Assembly: GCF_020886315.1 (NCBI RefSeq)
Contig: NZ_AP025226.1
Coordinates: forward strand, 2,010,001 to 2,074,000
Direction of reading: 5' to 3'
Length of the DNA: 64,000 nucleotides
Source of the DNA: Saccharolobus caldissimus
GTDB lineage: Archaea; Thermoproteota; Thermoprotei_A; Sulfolobales; Sulfolobaceae
Shown: positions 36,935-46,640 of the stretch, piece after piece
How positions within the stretch are numbered: position 1 is the first letter of the stretch
How the letters are laid out: each line of letters begins with the position of its first letter
The notes under the pieces: model-generated
Told to the model about the DNA's origin: nothing
What the model saw: the letters and a program-made list of their open reading frames with translations, nothing else
Databases searched by the model: none
Program-made: the position numbers and the translations under genes

Positions 36935-37228
36935 ATGGAGCCATTTTATTTTAAATCCTATGAAAAAGTAGTCGGTATTGCTCATGATACAAAGGAATTA
37001 GAGCGAGAGTTAGAGAGGTTAAGTAAATTAGATCCTGCATGTGTAGAATGGCATCTTAAGGAGGGTCATATAGTATCCTGGCTAAACTATATAGGCGAGA
37101 AAGGTTTAGCGGAAATGCTAAAGGGTGTTAACAATATTAAGGAGGCTATAGCTAGAGTTAGGGAGTATAATAGTTTTAAGAGTTCTAAGCAAACTAAGTA
37201 TCAGAAGAAAAGGCTATATAGTCGTTAA
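36935..37228 (+). CDS. DUF5752-like small protein
   Basis: 97 residues. FYFKSYEKVVGIAHDTKELE, then SKLDPACVEWHLKEGHIVSW and a short helix, resembling DUF5752 proteins (strand, helix, then a LEFHL-x-G-x-W segment). The C-terminus is strongly basic (SSKQTKYQKKRLYSR), suggesting RNA or DNA contact. It converges with the next gene with a gap of 3 bases. Confidence 0.55.
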   Translation: MEPFYFKSYEKVVGIAHDTKELERELERLSKLDPACVEWHLKEGHIVSWLNYIGEKGLAEMLKGVNNIKEAIARVREYNSFKSSKQTKYQKKRLYSR

Positions 37229-37231
37229 TTC

Positions 37232-37999
37232 TTATAAGAACTCATAACGGGTAACTATCATTACTTCAGCGTTATTATCATATTCTCGTTTAAACTTTAA
37301 TATAATATCCCTAGCCTCATCCATACTGTCCGCTACATTTACATAAATTCCTGCCCTTTCATCCTCTACCTCCTTAAATAAGTATTTTGAAAAGAATTTT
37401 TTTGCACTTTCCGTCTGTGAAGTAAATACTGCAAATATTACTAACTCAGCTTTGTTTAAGTCTATTATTGGAATTAGTCTTATGAAGTTCTTATTAAATA
37501 GATATCTAAGATGCCTTCTAATAGTCTTTGAGGAAACTCCTAATTCCTCAGCTAATTCAATGGGTTTAAGTAATGGTTTCTCTTTTAAGATACTTATTAA
37601 TTTTAAATCAAATTTAGAAGGACTATAAGGCATTTGATTTGGTATGTAAACCATTCTGGGTTCCCCTAATTGTTCAGTCATTTTATTTATTTTATCTTCT
37701 ATTTCTATTCTGTTTTTAGCATCTATCTCATAAACGTTAATATCTTCGAGACATTCAATTTTCGCTATATAATCTCCGTTCCACTCATGGAGATTACTGA
37801 AGGAGACGTATGCGTGATATCTACCTAGAAAGTTAGGATTGACGTAAAGTACAAATCTTTTAATTACATCTCCAAAAAGCCTTTCCATTCTATAGCTAAC
37901 TGCTGGCGGCGAAATTCCTAATAATAGGGCTATTCTTCTTTGGGGCGTTCTCGCATCTTTTAAAAGAATTTTCAGTATCCCCTTATCTATAGAGTCCAT
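37232..37999 (-). CDS. Lrp/AsnC-like transcription regulator with two HTH domains
   Basis: 255 residues. First HTH: DSIDKGILKILLKDARTPQR followed by LLLGISPPAVSYRMERL; a second in LISILKEKPLLKPIELAEEL and GVSSKTIRRHLRYLF. Between and after them lie ligand-domain-like b strands (RFVLYVNPNFLGRYHAYVSF, IRLIPIIDLNKAELVIFAVF). The Sulfolobales double-HTH type. A TATA box (TATAAAATA) about 25 bases before ATG 37999 decides this start over GTG 38014. Ligand and targets unknown. Confidence 0.8.
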   Translation of the reverse strand: MDSIDKGILKILLKDARTPQRRIALLLGISPPAVSYRMERLFGDVIKRFVLYVNPNFLGRYHAYVSFSNLHEWNGDYIAKIECLEDINVYEIDAKNRIEIEDKINKMTEQLGEPRMVYIPNQMPYSPSKFDLKLISILKEKPLLKPIELAEELGVSSKTIRRHLRYLFNKNFIRLIPIIDLNKAELVIFAVFTSQTESAKKFFSKYLFKEVEDERAGIYVNVADSMDEARDIILKFKREYDNNAEVMIVTRYEFL

Positions 38000-38057
38000 A
38001 CCTATCACTCTCACTTATATTTTATATCCTTTTCTTACAAATCTCTTTTAAAAGTTT

Positions 38058-38603
38058 TCACAATATTTCCTCTTTTTCACTTAACTTTTTGATACCTTCA
38101 AATAATGAGTTTAAGTTTCTCTCATTAAAAGGAACCTTTACTATTGTATATTCTCCAGTATGTATACTATATAAGAAGAGTATTACATCCTTCTCATATA
38201 GGAAAGTGTATATTAAAGCCTGCATTAGATCTACCTTTTTAAGATCTGCATTACTTTTGATTTCTATGACGAAATTATCAGTACAGATATCCGCTTGCCC
38301 TACTATCTTAATACCGTTAATTTTTTCAGACTTTTTATCACAATAGTAAATTTTTTCATTTTTTACTATATTGGAAATTAATTCTACTGCCTTGTTCAAA
38401 TTGGAATAAAAAGGAGCATAAGTTTTTTCAATCCTATCTATACCATTTATAAGAAATTCTTGTATATATTGGTGTAGTATTTGCCCTAGCTTTCCATTAC
38501 TTGGCATTCTTAATGCTAGCGTTAAATATTGTGATATTACTTCATATTCTACATCTTGATATCGTATGAAATAACCCAGTTTTCTCTTTAAGCTACCTTC
38601 CAA
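38058..38603 (-). CDS. PD-(D/E)XK nuclease-like protein, Cas4/RecB type without Fe-S cysteines
   Basis: 181 residues. Core motif: GIKIVGQADICTDNFVIEIK, giving Asp and a Glu-x-Lys, then a QALIYTFLYEKDV helix with the Gln typical of RecB/Cas4 nucleases; the N-terminal HQYIQEF stretch supplies a His. Cas4 needs four Cys for its Fe-S cluster; here only two Cys (CDKK and ICTDN) are seen, so this is not a regular Cas4. TTG start at 38603. It may be a house-keeping exonuclease or a remnant of a CRISPR-linked gene. Confidence 0.65.
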   Translation of the reverse strand: MEGSLKRKLGYFIRYQDVEYEVISQYLTLALRMPSNGKLGQILHQYIQEFLINGIDRIEKTYAPFYSNLNKAVELISNIVKNEKIYYCDKKSEKINGIKIVGQADICTDNFVIEIKSNADLKKVDLMQALIYTFLYEKDVILFLYSIHTGEYTIVKVPFNERNLNSLFEGIKKLSEKEEIL

Positions 38604-38711
38604 CGTGATAAATAGTATTACACTGCTTTAAATAAATTTATTTTAGGAATATGGGTCTGACCAGCGACTTAGTTCATATTGATATTACAAATAAATATTA
38701 AAATAATAAAA

Positions 38712-39878
38712 TTAGCTTCTACCTTTTCTCCAATCTGTTCTGGGGAATATTACATGCTTAAATTTCTCTAATCTACTCTTGTAAGGCATTAGATCTTCTA
38801 ACATAAACCTGATCTCATCTTTCATCTTCTTTTTAGGAGTAAAGCCTAAAGATGGTAAAATTTTAGATTCTACGTTATAATAATGCTCTTCCTTTTCAAC
38901 CCTAGGATTCTTAACATGTTGAATTTCAACTTTTAAGCCCAACGACTCTCCTACCTCTTTTACCATGTTTGCAATCTGGCTTACACTAAGCACCTCATGT
39001 ATCTGGTTAACTACCCTATATTCTCCTTGGTTAGGAGGATGCTCTAATAATATAGTTAACGCTTGCATACTATCTTCTAAGGAGATAAATCCCCTCGTTT
39101 GTCCACCTTTTCCATAGGGAGTTAATGGAAGTCCTAGTATAGCTTCAACGCAGTATCTATTTACTACAGTACCCCAAACCTCATCAAAATCAAATCTAGT
39201 TCTTAATTTTTCATCGATTATCTCCTCAGTCCTAGTTCCATATACTGGTCCCTGCATTATGTCAGTGATAGTTAAACCCCAAACCTTATTAGCCCACATA
39301 AGGTTGTAAGTGTCATAGACTTTACTCCAGTGATACCAGCTACTGGCCCATTTGGGAAACGGTATTTTATCTTTTTTACCTTTAATCTCAACCTCTACGA
39401 ATGCGCTTTCTAAAATGTCATAATTGGGTGTTCCATATTCTCCCATGGTACCCATTTTTAAGACGTGAATTGTAGGGTCTACTTTAAGTATTGAATAAAT
39501 TAAGTTTATAGTACTTGTAATATTATTTATGAAAGTGTAATTAGCATGGTGTACATCTATCATCGAGTATGGTGCAGATCTTTGCTCTGCGAAGTGAACT
39601 ATCGCATCTGGCTTATGCTTTTGTATTATATCATAAAGTTTCTCATAATCTTTCACATCAGCTCTGTAGAAAGTAATGTTTACATCTAGTATTTTTTTAG
39701 CCGCAGCTATTCTCTCTTCTGGTTCTGGTAAGGGAAATGCAGAATCAGACCCTACTTCTCTTACTGCATTTCTTGTGTATAAATTATCTACGCCTATTAC
39801 TTCATGCCCTCTTTTGCCTAATCTTAACGCTAAAGGCCATCCTAAATATCCATCTATTCCTAATATAAGAACTCTCAC
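38712..39878 (-). CDS. agl3: UDP-sulfoquinovose synthase (Agl3/SQD1 type)
   Basis: 388 residues of the SDR extended family. NAD-binding GIDGYLGWPLALRLGKRGH, then RADVKDYEKLYDII, HFAEQRSAPYSMID, KMGTMGEYGTPN and the catalytic YxxxK in WYHWSKVYDTYN; later MQGPVYGTRT and RTRFDFDEVWGTVVNRYCVE, as in SQD1. It makes UDP-sulfoquinovose from UDP-glucose and sulfite for the sulfated sugar in Sulfolobus N-glycans. GTG start. Malate dehydrogenase lies 50 bases upstream on the same strand. Confidence 0.92.
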   Translation of the reverse strand: MRVLILGIDGYLGWPLALRLGKRGHEVIGVDNLYTRNAVREVGSDSAFPLPEPEERIAAAKKILDVNITFYRADVKDYEKLYDIIQKHKPDAIVHFAEQRSAPYSMIDVHHANYTFINNITSTINLIYSILKVDPTIHVLKMGTMGEYGTPNYDILESAFVEVEIKGKKDKIPFPKWASSWYHWSKVYDTYNLMWANKVWGLTITDIMQGPVYGTRTEEIIDEKLRTRFDFDEVWGTVVNRYCVEAILGLPLTPYGKGGQTRGFISLEDSMQALTILLEHPPNQGEYRVVNQIHEVLSVSQIANMVKEVGESLGLKVEIQHVKNPRVEKEEHYYNVESKILPSLGFTPKKKMKDEIRFMLEDLMPYKSRLEKFKHVIFPRTDWRKGRS

Positions 39879-39928
39879 AAATGATTTGGGAAACGTAAGA
39901 ATAAAAAGCTTATGGTAATGTTAGAAAA

Positions 39929-40855
39929 TTATTGCTTAATTGTTTGTAGTAAATGGTCTAGGTTTTCCTTATATACTCTGTAGAAATCTTCTACAGCCTT
40001 ATTTAATCTTTGCCTATCAGCTTCTGGTAGTGCTGCTTCTAAACTGGGTCCTATATCAGCACCAACTACGATTGGTACACTTATGTGAACTATTTCTCCC
40101 TCATATACTCTAGGGGTAGCTATACTCATTACCCTACCCTCATTGAGTACTATAGATCTCACAATATCCTTTATTATCGTACCTGGCCCCCATGTAGTAC
40201 CGCCCATAACTCTAATAATTTCGCCAGGGATTGATTTAACGTAATTCTCAACTTCTTCTTTAGTTAATCCCTTAGCCACTTCTTCAAATGGTTTCCCATT
40301 TACCTTAACGGTACTCCATAATACTACAGCATCCTCGCCGTGCTCTCCACCTACGTATCCAGTAACTCTATTTACTGGAACCTTAAGTCTTTTAGCAATA
40401 TATGATCTAAGTCTCATAGTCTCAACTTGATCTCCAGTGCTTATTGTATATTGCTTTGAGAACCTCATAAAGACTGAGGCCATCATATCTACTGGATTTG
40501 TTACCATTATGTATAACGCCCCAGGATTCCTTGGAGGTAACTTATTTGCGAAATCTATCATTATTTTTGCATTATCTACGAATAGATCTCTCCTACTCAT
40601 TCCTGCTTTCCTCGGCTTACCTGCAGTTATAATTATTATATCTGCGTTATTTACATCATCTAGGGAGTTAGTGCCAATAACTTCTGTGGAAATTCCTCTG
40701 CTGGCTAATGCATGCCTTAGTTCGTGTTCAAACTTCTCTGGTAATTCTGGTATTATATCGTATAATATTGCTTCGCTAACTAAACCATCTAATATTGTAG
40801 AATAAGCTATCGTTTGACCTATTTTTCCAATTCCTATAAAAGCAACTTTTACCAT
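39929..40855 (-). CDS. mdh: Malate dehydrogenase (LDH-like)
   Basis: 308 residues. Rossmann [27 protein letters not shown] with the substrate Arg, [12 protein letters not shown], and the catalytic His in [16 protein letters not shown]. It oxidises malate to oxaloacetate with NAD(P). The adjacency to the methylcitrate operon on the other strand may be relevant: the start codons of the two directions are 100 bp apart. Confidence 0.9.
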   Translation of the reverse strand: MVKVAFIGIGKIGQTIAYSTILDGLVSEAILYDIIPELPEKFEHELRHALASRGISTEVIGTNSLDDVNNADIIIITAGKPRKAGMSRRDLFVDNAKIMIDFANKLPPRNPGALYIMVTNPVDMMASVFMRFSKQYTISTGDQVETMRLRSYIAKRLKVPVNRVTGYVGGEHGEDAVVLWSTVKVNGKPFEEVAKGLTKEEVENYVKSIPGEIIRVMGGTTWGPGTIIKDIVRSIVLNEGRVMSIATPRVYEGEIVHISVPIVVGADIGPSLEAALPEADRQRLNKAVEDFYRVYKENLDHLLQTIKQ

Positions 40856-40954
40856 TCTATCACGAGTATAAATATGCGTTCAAAAGTATATTAAGCTTAT
40901 TTTCAATCTGTCAAAGAGTTTATTTTTTTTACTTTTCATTCATTTAGTTTTTCT

Positions 40955-42262
40955 ATGGAAATAGCTGAAAAGATAGCTGATTTCGTAAACTCCGTAAGCT
41001 ATGAAAGTTTAAGCGATAAAATAATTCATGAAGCTAAGAGGAGAATTATTGATTCTATTGCAGTTGCTAGAGGTGCGTTAAATTCTCCTCCTCATTTAGT
41101 GAATAAAAACGTTATGAAATATTTCCAGGGTGATGTGCCATTACTTTTTGGTGGTTATTCTACTCCAGATTTCGCATCGTACTATAATACGTTTTTAATA
41201 AGGTACTTAGATTTTAACGATACATATCTTTCTAAGGAACCTTTACATCCTAGTGACATGATAGGCGCCTTTTTATCTGTTTCATCTCTTTTAGATTTAA
41301 AAGGAAAGGATATAATAGAGGCTATTGCAGTAGGTTACGAAATAGGTGTAAAATTATGTGATGCTACCTCATTAAGGAAAAAAGGTTATGACCACGTAAC
41401 TTTTCTTCAAGTAGCAGCTGCAGCTGGTTTAGCAAAGTTATTGAGGTTAAGCAGTAAAGAAACTATCAATGCAATATCATTGGCTTTAGTTCCAAATATT
41501 GCCCTTAGAGAGACAAGATCTGGAGAATTATCTATGTGGAAAGCTGGAGCTGCAGCTGACGCCTCTAGAAAAGCTACCTTTGCGGCAATTTTGGCAAAAT
41601 TTGGGCTAACTGGGCCATCAAAGCCTTTCTCTGGTAAGATGGGTTTTGTTAATGTCATAGCAAAAGATTTTGATTATAGTGTTTTTAATAATTTATCACT
41701 AGACGGAATATTAAAGACTAGTATGAAAAAATATCCAGTAGAGTATCATGCTGAGGCTGTGGTTGAAGCTGGTAAAAGTATTAATCTTAATGTTGATGAT
41801 ATAGTTAAAATTGACGTAGAAACTTATGAGGCTGCTAAGACTATAATAGCTGATGAGGAGAAATGGAATCCAACAAATAAGGAAACTGCTGATCATAGCT
41901 TACCTTACATTTTAGCATATACGATAATTAAAAAAGATTTCTGGCTCGACGCATATGATAGTGAGGCGATTTTTAACGATAAAATAAGGAGTCTGATGAG
42001 AAAAATTAGTGTTTATGAAAATGAGAACTATACAAATATTTATCCTAAGGAGTTACCAGTTAAAGTGATAGTTTATTCTAATAAAGGGAAGGACGAAGTT
42101 GAGGTAAGAAATCCCAGAGGTTATTATAATAACCCAATGTCAGATGAGGAAGTTGAGGAGAAGTATTTGAGATTAGGCGGAAAAAAGGAAGAATTAAATA
42201 TATTATGGAATATTGAAGAATTGAAGGTGAGGGAAATTGTCACAAGTATTAAGGGAATCTGA
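40955..42262 (+). CDS. prpD: MmgE/PrpD family 2-methylcitrate dehydratase
   Basis: 435 residues. Typical segments: RIIDSIAVARGALNSPPHLV, RYLDFNDTYLSKEPLHPSDM, AVGYEIGVKLCDA, DHVTFLQVAAAAGLAKLLRL, NIALRETRSGELSMWKAGAA and KKYPVEYHAEAVVEAGKSI. Dehydrates 2-methylcitrate to 2-methyl-aconitate in propionate breakdown. First gene of an operon with prpB, a CBS protein and citrate synthase; its last 26 bases overlap the prpB start. Confidence 0.9.
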   Translation: MEIAEKIADFVNSVSYESLSDKIIHEAKRRIIDSIAVARGALNSPPHLVNKNVMKYFQGDVPLLFGGYSTPDFASYYNTFLIRYLDFNDTYLSKEPLHPSDMIGAFLSVSSLLDLKGKDIIEAIAVGYEIGVKLCDATSLRKKGYDHVTFLQVAAAAGLAKLLRLSSKETINAISLALVPNIALRETRSGELSMWKAGAAADASRKATFAAILAKFGLTGPSKPFSGKMGFVNVIAKDFDYSVFNNLSLDGILKTSMKKYPVEYHAEAVVEAGKSINLNVDDIVKIDVETYEAAKTIIADEEKWNPTNKETADHSLPYILAYTIIKKDFWLDAYDSEAIFNDKIRSLMRKISVYENENYTNIYPKELPVKVIVYSNKGKDEVEVRNPRGYYNNPMSDEEVEEKYLRLGGKKEELNILWNIEELKVREIVTSIKGI

Positions 42263-43094
42263 CTTCTTAATAATACCTGGTGTATTTAACCCATTTACCG
42301 CAATTTTAGCTAAAAAGGTAGGTTTTAAAGCGGTATACTTATCTGGGGCTGCATTAACGTCATCTTATGGTTTGCCAGATATAGGTTTAATTACTTTAGA
42401 TGAAGTAGCAGAGATGATAAGGAGGATAAAGGAAGTTGTAGATATTCCAATAATTGTAGATGCAGATACTGGATTTGGCGAGGCTATAAATGTTTATAGA
42501 ACTGTAAGAGTTCTTGAGAAAGCAGGTGCTGATGCCATTCAGATTGAGGACCAGAGAATGCCTAAAAAATGCGGCCATTTAGAAGGTAAGGAGGTTGTCG
42601 AACCTTTAGAGATGGTTCAAAAGATTAAAGCTGCGTTAAAAGCTAGAAAAGAAGCCTTAATAATAGCTAGAGTAGATTCAAGGGGAGTTATAGGTTTAGA
42701 TGACGCTATTGAAAGGGCTAAAATTTATTTAGAGGCAGGTGCAGATATCATATTTCCAGAGGCTCTTACTAGTAAAGAAGAATTTTCTAAGTTTGCTAAA
42801 GAGGTTAAGGCTCCTTTGTTAGCTAATATGACAGAATTCGGTAAAACCCCTTATATAACTGCTAAGGAGTTTAAGGAAATGGGCTATAAGTATGTCATAT
42901 TTCCAGTTACCATATTTAGGGTTGCAGCAAAAGCCATGAAAGAAGCTTTAGAAATACTATTAAGGGAAGGAACGCAGATTAACTTATTAGATAAAATGAT
43001 AACTAGACAAGAACAATACGAGATTATAGACTATTTCTTCTATGAAAAATTAGATAAGGAATTAGGTAGTATAAAACTCATTAGAAAGCTTTAA
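42237..43094 (+). CDS. prpB: 2-methylisocitrate lyase
   Basis: 285 residues of the ICL/PEP mutase family. Active-site segments: DADTGFGEAINVYRTVRVLE with the metal Asp residues, the catalytic Cys in RMPKKCGHLEGKEVV, and ARVDSRGVIGLDDAIERAK. Splits 2-methylisocitrate into pyruvate and succinate. The start is TTG at 42237, with GGTGAGGG just before it, so translation is coupled to the end of prpD. Confidence 0.92.
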   Translation: MSQVLRESDFLIIPGVFNPFTAILAKKVGFKAVYLSGAALTSSYGLPDIGLITLDEVAEMIRRIKEVVDIPIIVDADTGFGEAINVYRTVRVLEKAGADAIQIEDQRMPKKCGHLEGKEVVEPLEMVQKIKAALKARKEALIIARVDSRGVIGLDDAIERAKIYLEAGADIIFPEALTSKEEFSKFAKEVKAPLLANMTEFGKTPYITAKEFKEMGYKYVIFPVTIFRVAAKAMKEALEILLREGTQINLLDKMITRQEQYEIIDYFFYEKLDKELGSIKLIRKL

Positions 43095-43118
43095 ATTTTT
43101 ATATGCGAAGTTTAAATT

Positions 43119-43547
43119 ATGATGTTAACTTCTGAAAATCTAATTAAGAAGCCCCCTATTACTGTGAAATTAGGTACGAGGGCTATAGATGCGGTTAAAA
43201 TTATGTATAATAATAACATAGGCTCCGTTGTAATCGTAGATGAAAAAGGTATGCCCGTGGGTATATTTACCGAAAGAGATTTGATGCGTGCTATTGCATG
43301 CAATAAGGATTTAAATGATAGTGTTGAAAAGTTAGGTACTTATGGGAAGTTAATAACAGTTAAGAAGAATTCTCCTATAGGAGAAGTAGCCGAAAAAATG
43401 GTGAAGAATAACATTAGGCATGTAGTTGTTGTAGATTGTGAGGGTAAACTCGTTGGCGTTATCTCAATGAGGGATATAATAAATGAGGAACATGTTTTGA
43501 ATTTTTTAATTAAATCTGTAACAGAATGGGAAGGAGGTACTGATTAA
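43119..43547 (+). CDS. CBS-domain pair protein
   Basis: 142 residues, two CBS motifs in tandem: IKKPPITVKLGTRAIDAVKI with NIGSVVIVDEKGMPVGIFTE, and VKKNSPIGEVAEKMVKNNIR with HVVVVDCEGKLVGVISMRD. Binds adenine nucleotides and is probably a sensor for the pathway. Start at 43119 or the ATG one codon later; a TTTTTATATG box lies about 25 bases before, so it may also have its own leaderless promoter. The stop overlaps the next start (TAATG). Confidence 0.85.
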   Translation: MMLTSENLIKKPPITVKLGTRAIDAVKIMYNNNIGSVVIVDEKGMPVGIFTERDLMRAIACNKDLNDSVEKLGTYGKLITVKKNSPIGEVAEKMVKNNIRHVVVVDCEGKLVGVISMRDIINEEHVLNFLIKSVTEWEGGTD

Positions 43548-44680
43548 TGAGTGTAGTAAGTAAAGGTCTAGAAAATGTTGTAATAAAGGTAACTAGTTTA
43601 ACATATATAGATGGAGAAAAAGGAATTTTAAGATATAGAGGTTATGATATAAATGATTTAGTTAAATTCGGAAGTTATGAGGAGACAATATACTTAATGT
43701 TATATGGAAAATTACCGAATATAAAGGAGTTGGAGAAATTAAAGGAAAAGCTTAATGAGGAATATGAGGTACCCCAGGAAGTTATTGATGCCATATATTT
43801 AATGCCTAGAGATGCTGATGCTATAGGGCTTTTAGAAGTAGGCACTGCTGCCTTAGCCTCTTTAGATAAGAATTTTAAATGGAAGGAGAATGATAAGGAA
43901 AAAGCTATAAGTATAATAGCTAAAATGTCCACATTAGTTGCAAATGTATTCAGAAGAAAGGAAGGAAATAAACCCAGAATACCAGAATCCTCAGATAGTT
44001 ATGCAAAGAGTTTTCTAGCTGCAAGTTTATCTAAAGAACCCACTCCAGAAGAGGTAAATGCTATGGATAAGGCTTTAATACTATATGCAGATCACGAAGT
44101 ACCGGCTTCAACTACAGCAGCATTAGTTGCTTCTTCTACATTATCAGATATGTATTCATCGATAACTGCAGCTTTAGCAGCACTAAAGGGCCCCTTACAT
44201 GGGGGAGCAGCTGAAGAAGCTTTTAAACAGTTCTTAGAAATTAAAGAGATTAATAATGTAGAAAACTGGTTTAATGAGAAGATATTAAATCAGAAAAATA
44301 GACTGATGGGATTCGGACATAGAGTCTATAAAACTTATGATCCTAGAGCAAAAATATTCAAAAATCTAGCCTCTACACTAGTGGAGAAGAACAGTGATGC
44401 AAAGAAATACTTTGAGATAGCCCAAAAACTTGAAGAGTTAGGCATAAAGTATTTTGCTAATAAAGGGATATATCCTAATACTGATTTCTATTCTGGCATC
44501 GTTTTCTACGCTTTAGGATTTCCGGTCTATATGTTCACTGCCCTATTTGCTTTATCTAGAACTTTAGGTTGGTTAGCTCATATAATAGAATATGTAGAAG
44601 AGCAACATAGATTAATAAGACCTAGAGCATTATATGTTGGGCCAGAATATAGGCAATATGTGCCATTAAATCAGAGATAA
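43547..44680 (+). CDS. gltA: Citrate / 2-methylcitrate synthase
   Basis: 377 residues, short archaeal type. Catalytic residues seen in GPLHGGAAEEAFKQFLEI (His), RLMGFGHRVYKTYDPRAKIF (His) and YPNTDFYSGIV (Asp); the opening GLENVVIKVTSLTYIDGEKG is also typical. Joins acetyl-CoA or propionyl-CoA with oxaloacetate. Being in an operon with prpD and prpB, propionyl-CoA use is probable; S. solfataricus has such a bifunctional enzyme. Confidence 0.93.
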   Translation: MSVVSKGLENVVIKVTSLTYIDGEKGILRYRGYDINDLVKFGSYEETIYLMLYGKLPNIKELEKLKEKLNEEYEVPQEVIDAIYLMPRDADAIGLLEVGTAALASLDKNFKWKENDKEKAISIIAKMSTLVANVFRRKEGNKPRIPESSDSYAKSFLAASLSKEPTPEEVNAMDKALILYADHEVPASTTAALVASSTLSDMYSSITAALAALKGPLHGGAAEEAFKQFLEIKEINNVENWFNEKILNQKNRLMGFGHRVYKTYDPRAKIFKNLASTLVEKNSDAKKYFEIAQKLEELGIKYFANKGIYPNTDFYSGIVFYALGFPVYMFTALFALSRTLGWLAHIIEYVEEQHRLIRPRALYVGPEYRQYVPLNQR

Positions 44681-44710
44681 ATTTTTATATTTAATTCATT
44701 GTTTTTTATT

Positions 44711-45076
44711 ATGCTTGCTGTAACTATTATTGATGTTATTATATTTATTATAGCATGGATAATAATTTCTATCCCAACTTGGATAGCCGCGAAAATAATT
44801 ACGCCAAGCACAGCTAACTTTGGAAGAGCAATGCTAGCTACATTGGTTGGTATAATAGTTTTTGTTATATTTGAACTTTTATTTAGTATTATATCTCCTA
44901 TAATTGGGATAATAATGGGATTTATAGCATTTATTGGAGTTTATAAGGTTATATTTAATACTGGTTGGATTCAAGCGTTTGGTATTGCGATTTTAGCCGT
45001 AATAGTAACATTTATCATAGCTTTCATACTAGGATTATTAGGAATAACCCTATTTCATTTAGCTCCCTTTAGGTAA
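44711..45076 (+). CDS. Small four-helix membrane protein
   Basis: About 121 residues with four hydrophobic helices (residues about 3-22, 38-58, 62-80, 90-115) and few charges; not recognised. ATG 44711 is preferred over TTG 44699 because a TTTTTATATTTAAT box lies about 25 bases before. It overlaps the convergent DUF429 gene by 22 bases. Confidence 0.6.
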   Translation: MLAVTIIDVIIFIIAWIIISIPTWIAAKIITPSTANFGRAMLATLVGIIVFVIFELLFSIISPIIGIIMGFIAFIGVYKVIFNTGWIQAFGIAILAVIVTFIIAFILGLLGITLFHLAPFR

Positions 45077-45570
45077 AATGTATAATAATCTTTCCTTTTT
45101 AACTCATAAGGGAAATTTTTTGATAGTAAGTAAATTATCCCATCATTAGCCTTAATCTCCTCAACGTATCCTATTTCATAACCTAAAGCCACCATTGCAC
45201 AAGCTGCAGCGTCAACGTAATCTTTGACTTCATGTAACCTCCTCCAATTTATTCCTAAATTTTTTAACGTGGATGTGGGATGAGTTTCTATTACGTTTTT
45301 TAAACTCCTCGACAATTCTATAGCCCTTTCTACAAGTTTACTCATAAAGGAAGGTGGTAATACTCTAAATCCTCTTCTTATCATCTCCTTATCTACGTTC
45401 CTAAATCCTTTTGAGTGAGATAACGGGGAATCAATAGCTGTTATGTTGGCTTTATTGCATAATTGAATGATTTCTTCATTAGTACTTACTTCGTAAATTC
45501 TTATTTCATAATTATTTAAAACACCTATTGTAGTCTTTCTCTTTACTGCTAAATCGATTCCGCAATACAT
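45055..45570 (-). CDS. DUF429 protein (RNase H-like fold)
   Basis: 171 residues with MYCGIDLAVKRKTTIGVL (first Asp), ITAIDSPLSHSKGFRNVDKE, RRGFRVLPPSFMSKLVERA, VIETHPTSTLKNLGINWRRL and DYVDAAACAMVALGYEIG, the DUF429 pattern. The fold is that of RNase H-like nucleases; no biochemical role is known in Sulfolobales. It diverges from tpiA with a 28-bp gap. Confidence 0.82.
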   Translation of the reverse strand: MYCGIDLAVKRKTTIGVLNNYEIRIYEVSTNEEIIQLCNKANITAIDSPLSHSKGFRNVDKEMIRRGFRVLPPSFMSKLVERAIELSRSLKNVIETHPTSTLKNLGINWRRLHEVKDYVDAAACAMVALGYEIGYVEEIKANDGIIYLLSKNFPYELKRKDYYTFYLKGAK

Positions 45571-45598
45571 TTTTTAGTCTCCCTTGATATTTCTCATT

Positions 45599-46285
45599 AT
45601 GAGACTTCCTATTATTTTAATAAATTATAAAGTATATGATAATTCTTTCGGAAATAAAGCGATAGAATTAGCGAAAAAGATAGAGAAGATTAGTAGGGAA
45701 TATTCTGTGGAAATTATCTTAGCTGTTCCTGCTACAATGATATATAGAATTAGCCAAGAAGTGAACTTACCAATATACGCTCAGCACGTAGATCCAGTAC
45801 CTTTAGGCGCTCATACTGGGGCTATACCACCTGAATTAGTTAAAGACGCTGGAGCTAAGGGTACTTTAATTAATCATAGTGAGAAGAGGATAAGGGCGGA
45901 TGAGATAGACGATATTTTAAAAAGAATTAGAAATTTAGGTTTAGAGAGTGTTCTATGTGTAGATAGGTATGAATTGGTATTCCCCTTCGGTCTGTTAAAG
46001 CCTAATGCAATACTTATAGAACCTCCAGAGCTTATAGGGACTGGTATTTCAGTTTCTAAAGCTAAACCTGAAGTAATAACTAAAGCTGTAGATGAGATAA
46101 AGAAAGCAAAAGGGGTTTATCTAATAGCCGGTGCTGGTATTTCGACAGGAGAAGATGTCTTTAAAGCTATTGAATTGGGGGCTCAAGGCATAGGTGTGGC
46201 CAGTGCTGTAATGAAAGCTAAGGAACCGGAAAAAGTTGTTGAGGACTTTGTTATAAATGCGTTAAAGGCCATGGGGAAATTCTGA
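45599..46285 (+). CDS. tpiA: Triosephosphate isomerase
   Basis: 228 residues, the short archaeal tetrameric type. Asn9-Lys11 (LINYKVYD), His93 (LINHSEKR), Glu141 ([12 protein letters not shown]) and the phosphate-binding [12 protein letters not shown] and [20 protein letters not shown]. Interconverts dihydroxyacetone phosphate and glyceraldehyde 3-phosphate. ATG 45599 gives the usual N-terminus (MRLPIILIN). It overlaps the convergent next gene by 35 bases. Confidence 0.95.
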   Translation: MRLPIILINYKVYDNSFGNKAIELAKKIEKISREYSVEIILAVPATMIYRISQEVNLPIYAQHVDPVPLGAHTGAIPPELVKDAGAKGTLINHSEKRIRADEIDDILKRIRNLGLESVLCVDRYELVFPFGLLKPNAILIEPPELIGTGISVSKAKPEVITKAVDEIKKAKGVYLIAGAGISTGEDVFKAIELGAQGIGVASAVMKAKEPEKVVEDFVINALKAMGKF

Positions 46286-46640
46286 TGTTGCTTAATATCT
46301 TTACTAAATATGTATATAACTCAGGGAAATTTTGTTTACATATATTTTTTATATCATCCAAATTAAATCCCATTAAATAAAGGTAAATATAAAGATAGAC
46401 GGAAGCTGAAAGAAGAATACATTCTTGTGGAGTGGTGCATAAGTTCTCTAACCTAATGACGTTAACTAATAAGGTTTTTTCCTCTAACTTAATTCTTATC
46501 ATTCTTTTTCCGTCATAATCTGAATAATATTTAAACTCTAACTCTATACTTCTATTATATCTGGATGCTATAAACTGTTTAATTCTATCAAAATAAAATT
46601 TCATAGAGCTTGAATATTGGTGACTCCTTTCCGTACTCAT
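46251..46640 (-). CDS. Hypothetical protein, paralogue of the upstream gene
   Basis: 129 residues, unknown. Its central and C-terminal part resembles the neighbour: [13 protein letters not shown] against KVFINVLKYEEIA, and an amphipathic [20 protein letters not shown] against [20 protein letters not shown], then LVKIL against LYEIL. The N-terminal start may be ATG 46640 (overlapping the upstream gene by 53 bases) or ATG 46604. No domain was recognised. Confidence 0.5.
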   Translation of the reverse strand: MSTERSHQYSSSMKFYFDRIKQFIASRYNRSIELEFKYYSDYDGKRMIRIKLEEKTLLVNVIRLENLCTTPQECILLSASVYLYIYLYLMGFNLDDIKNICKQNFPELYTYLVKILSNIRISPWPLTHL

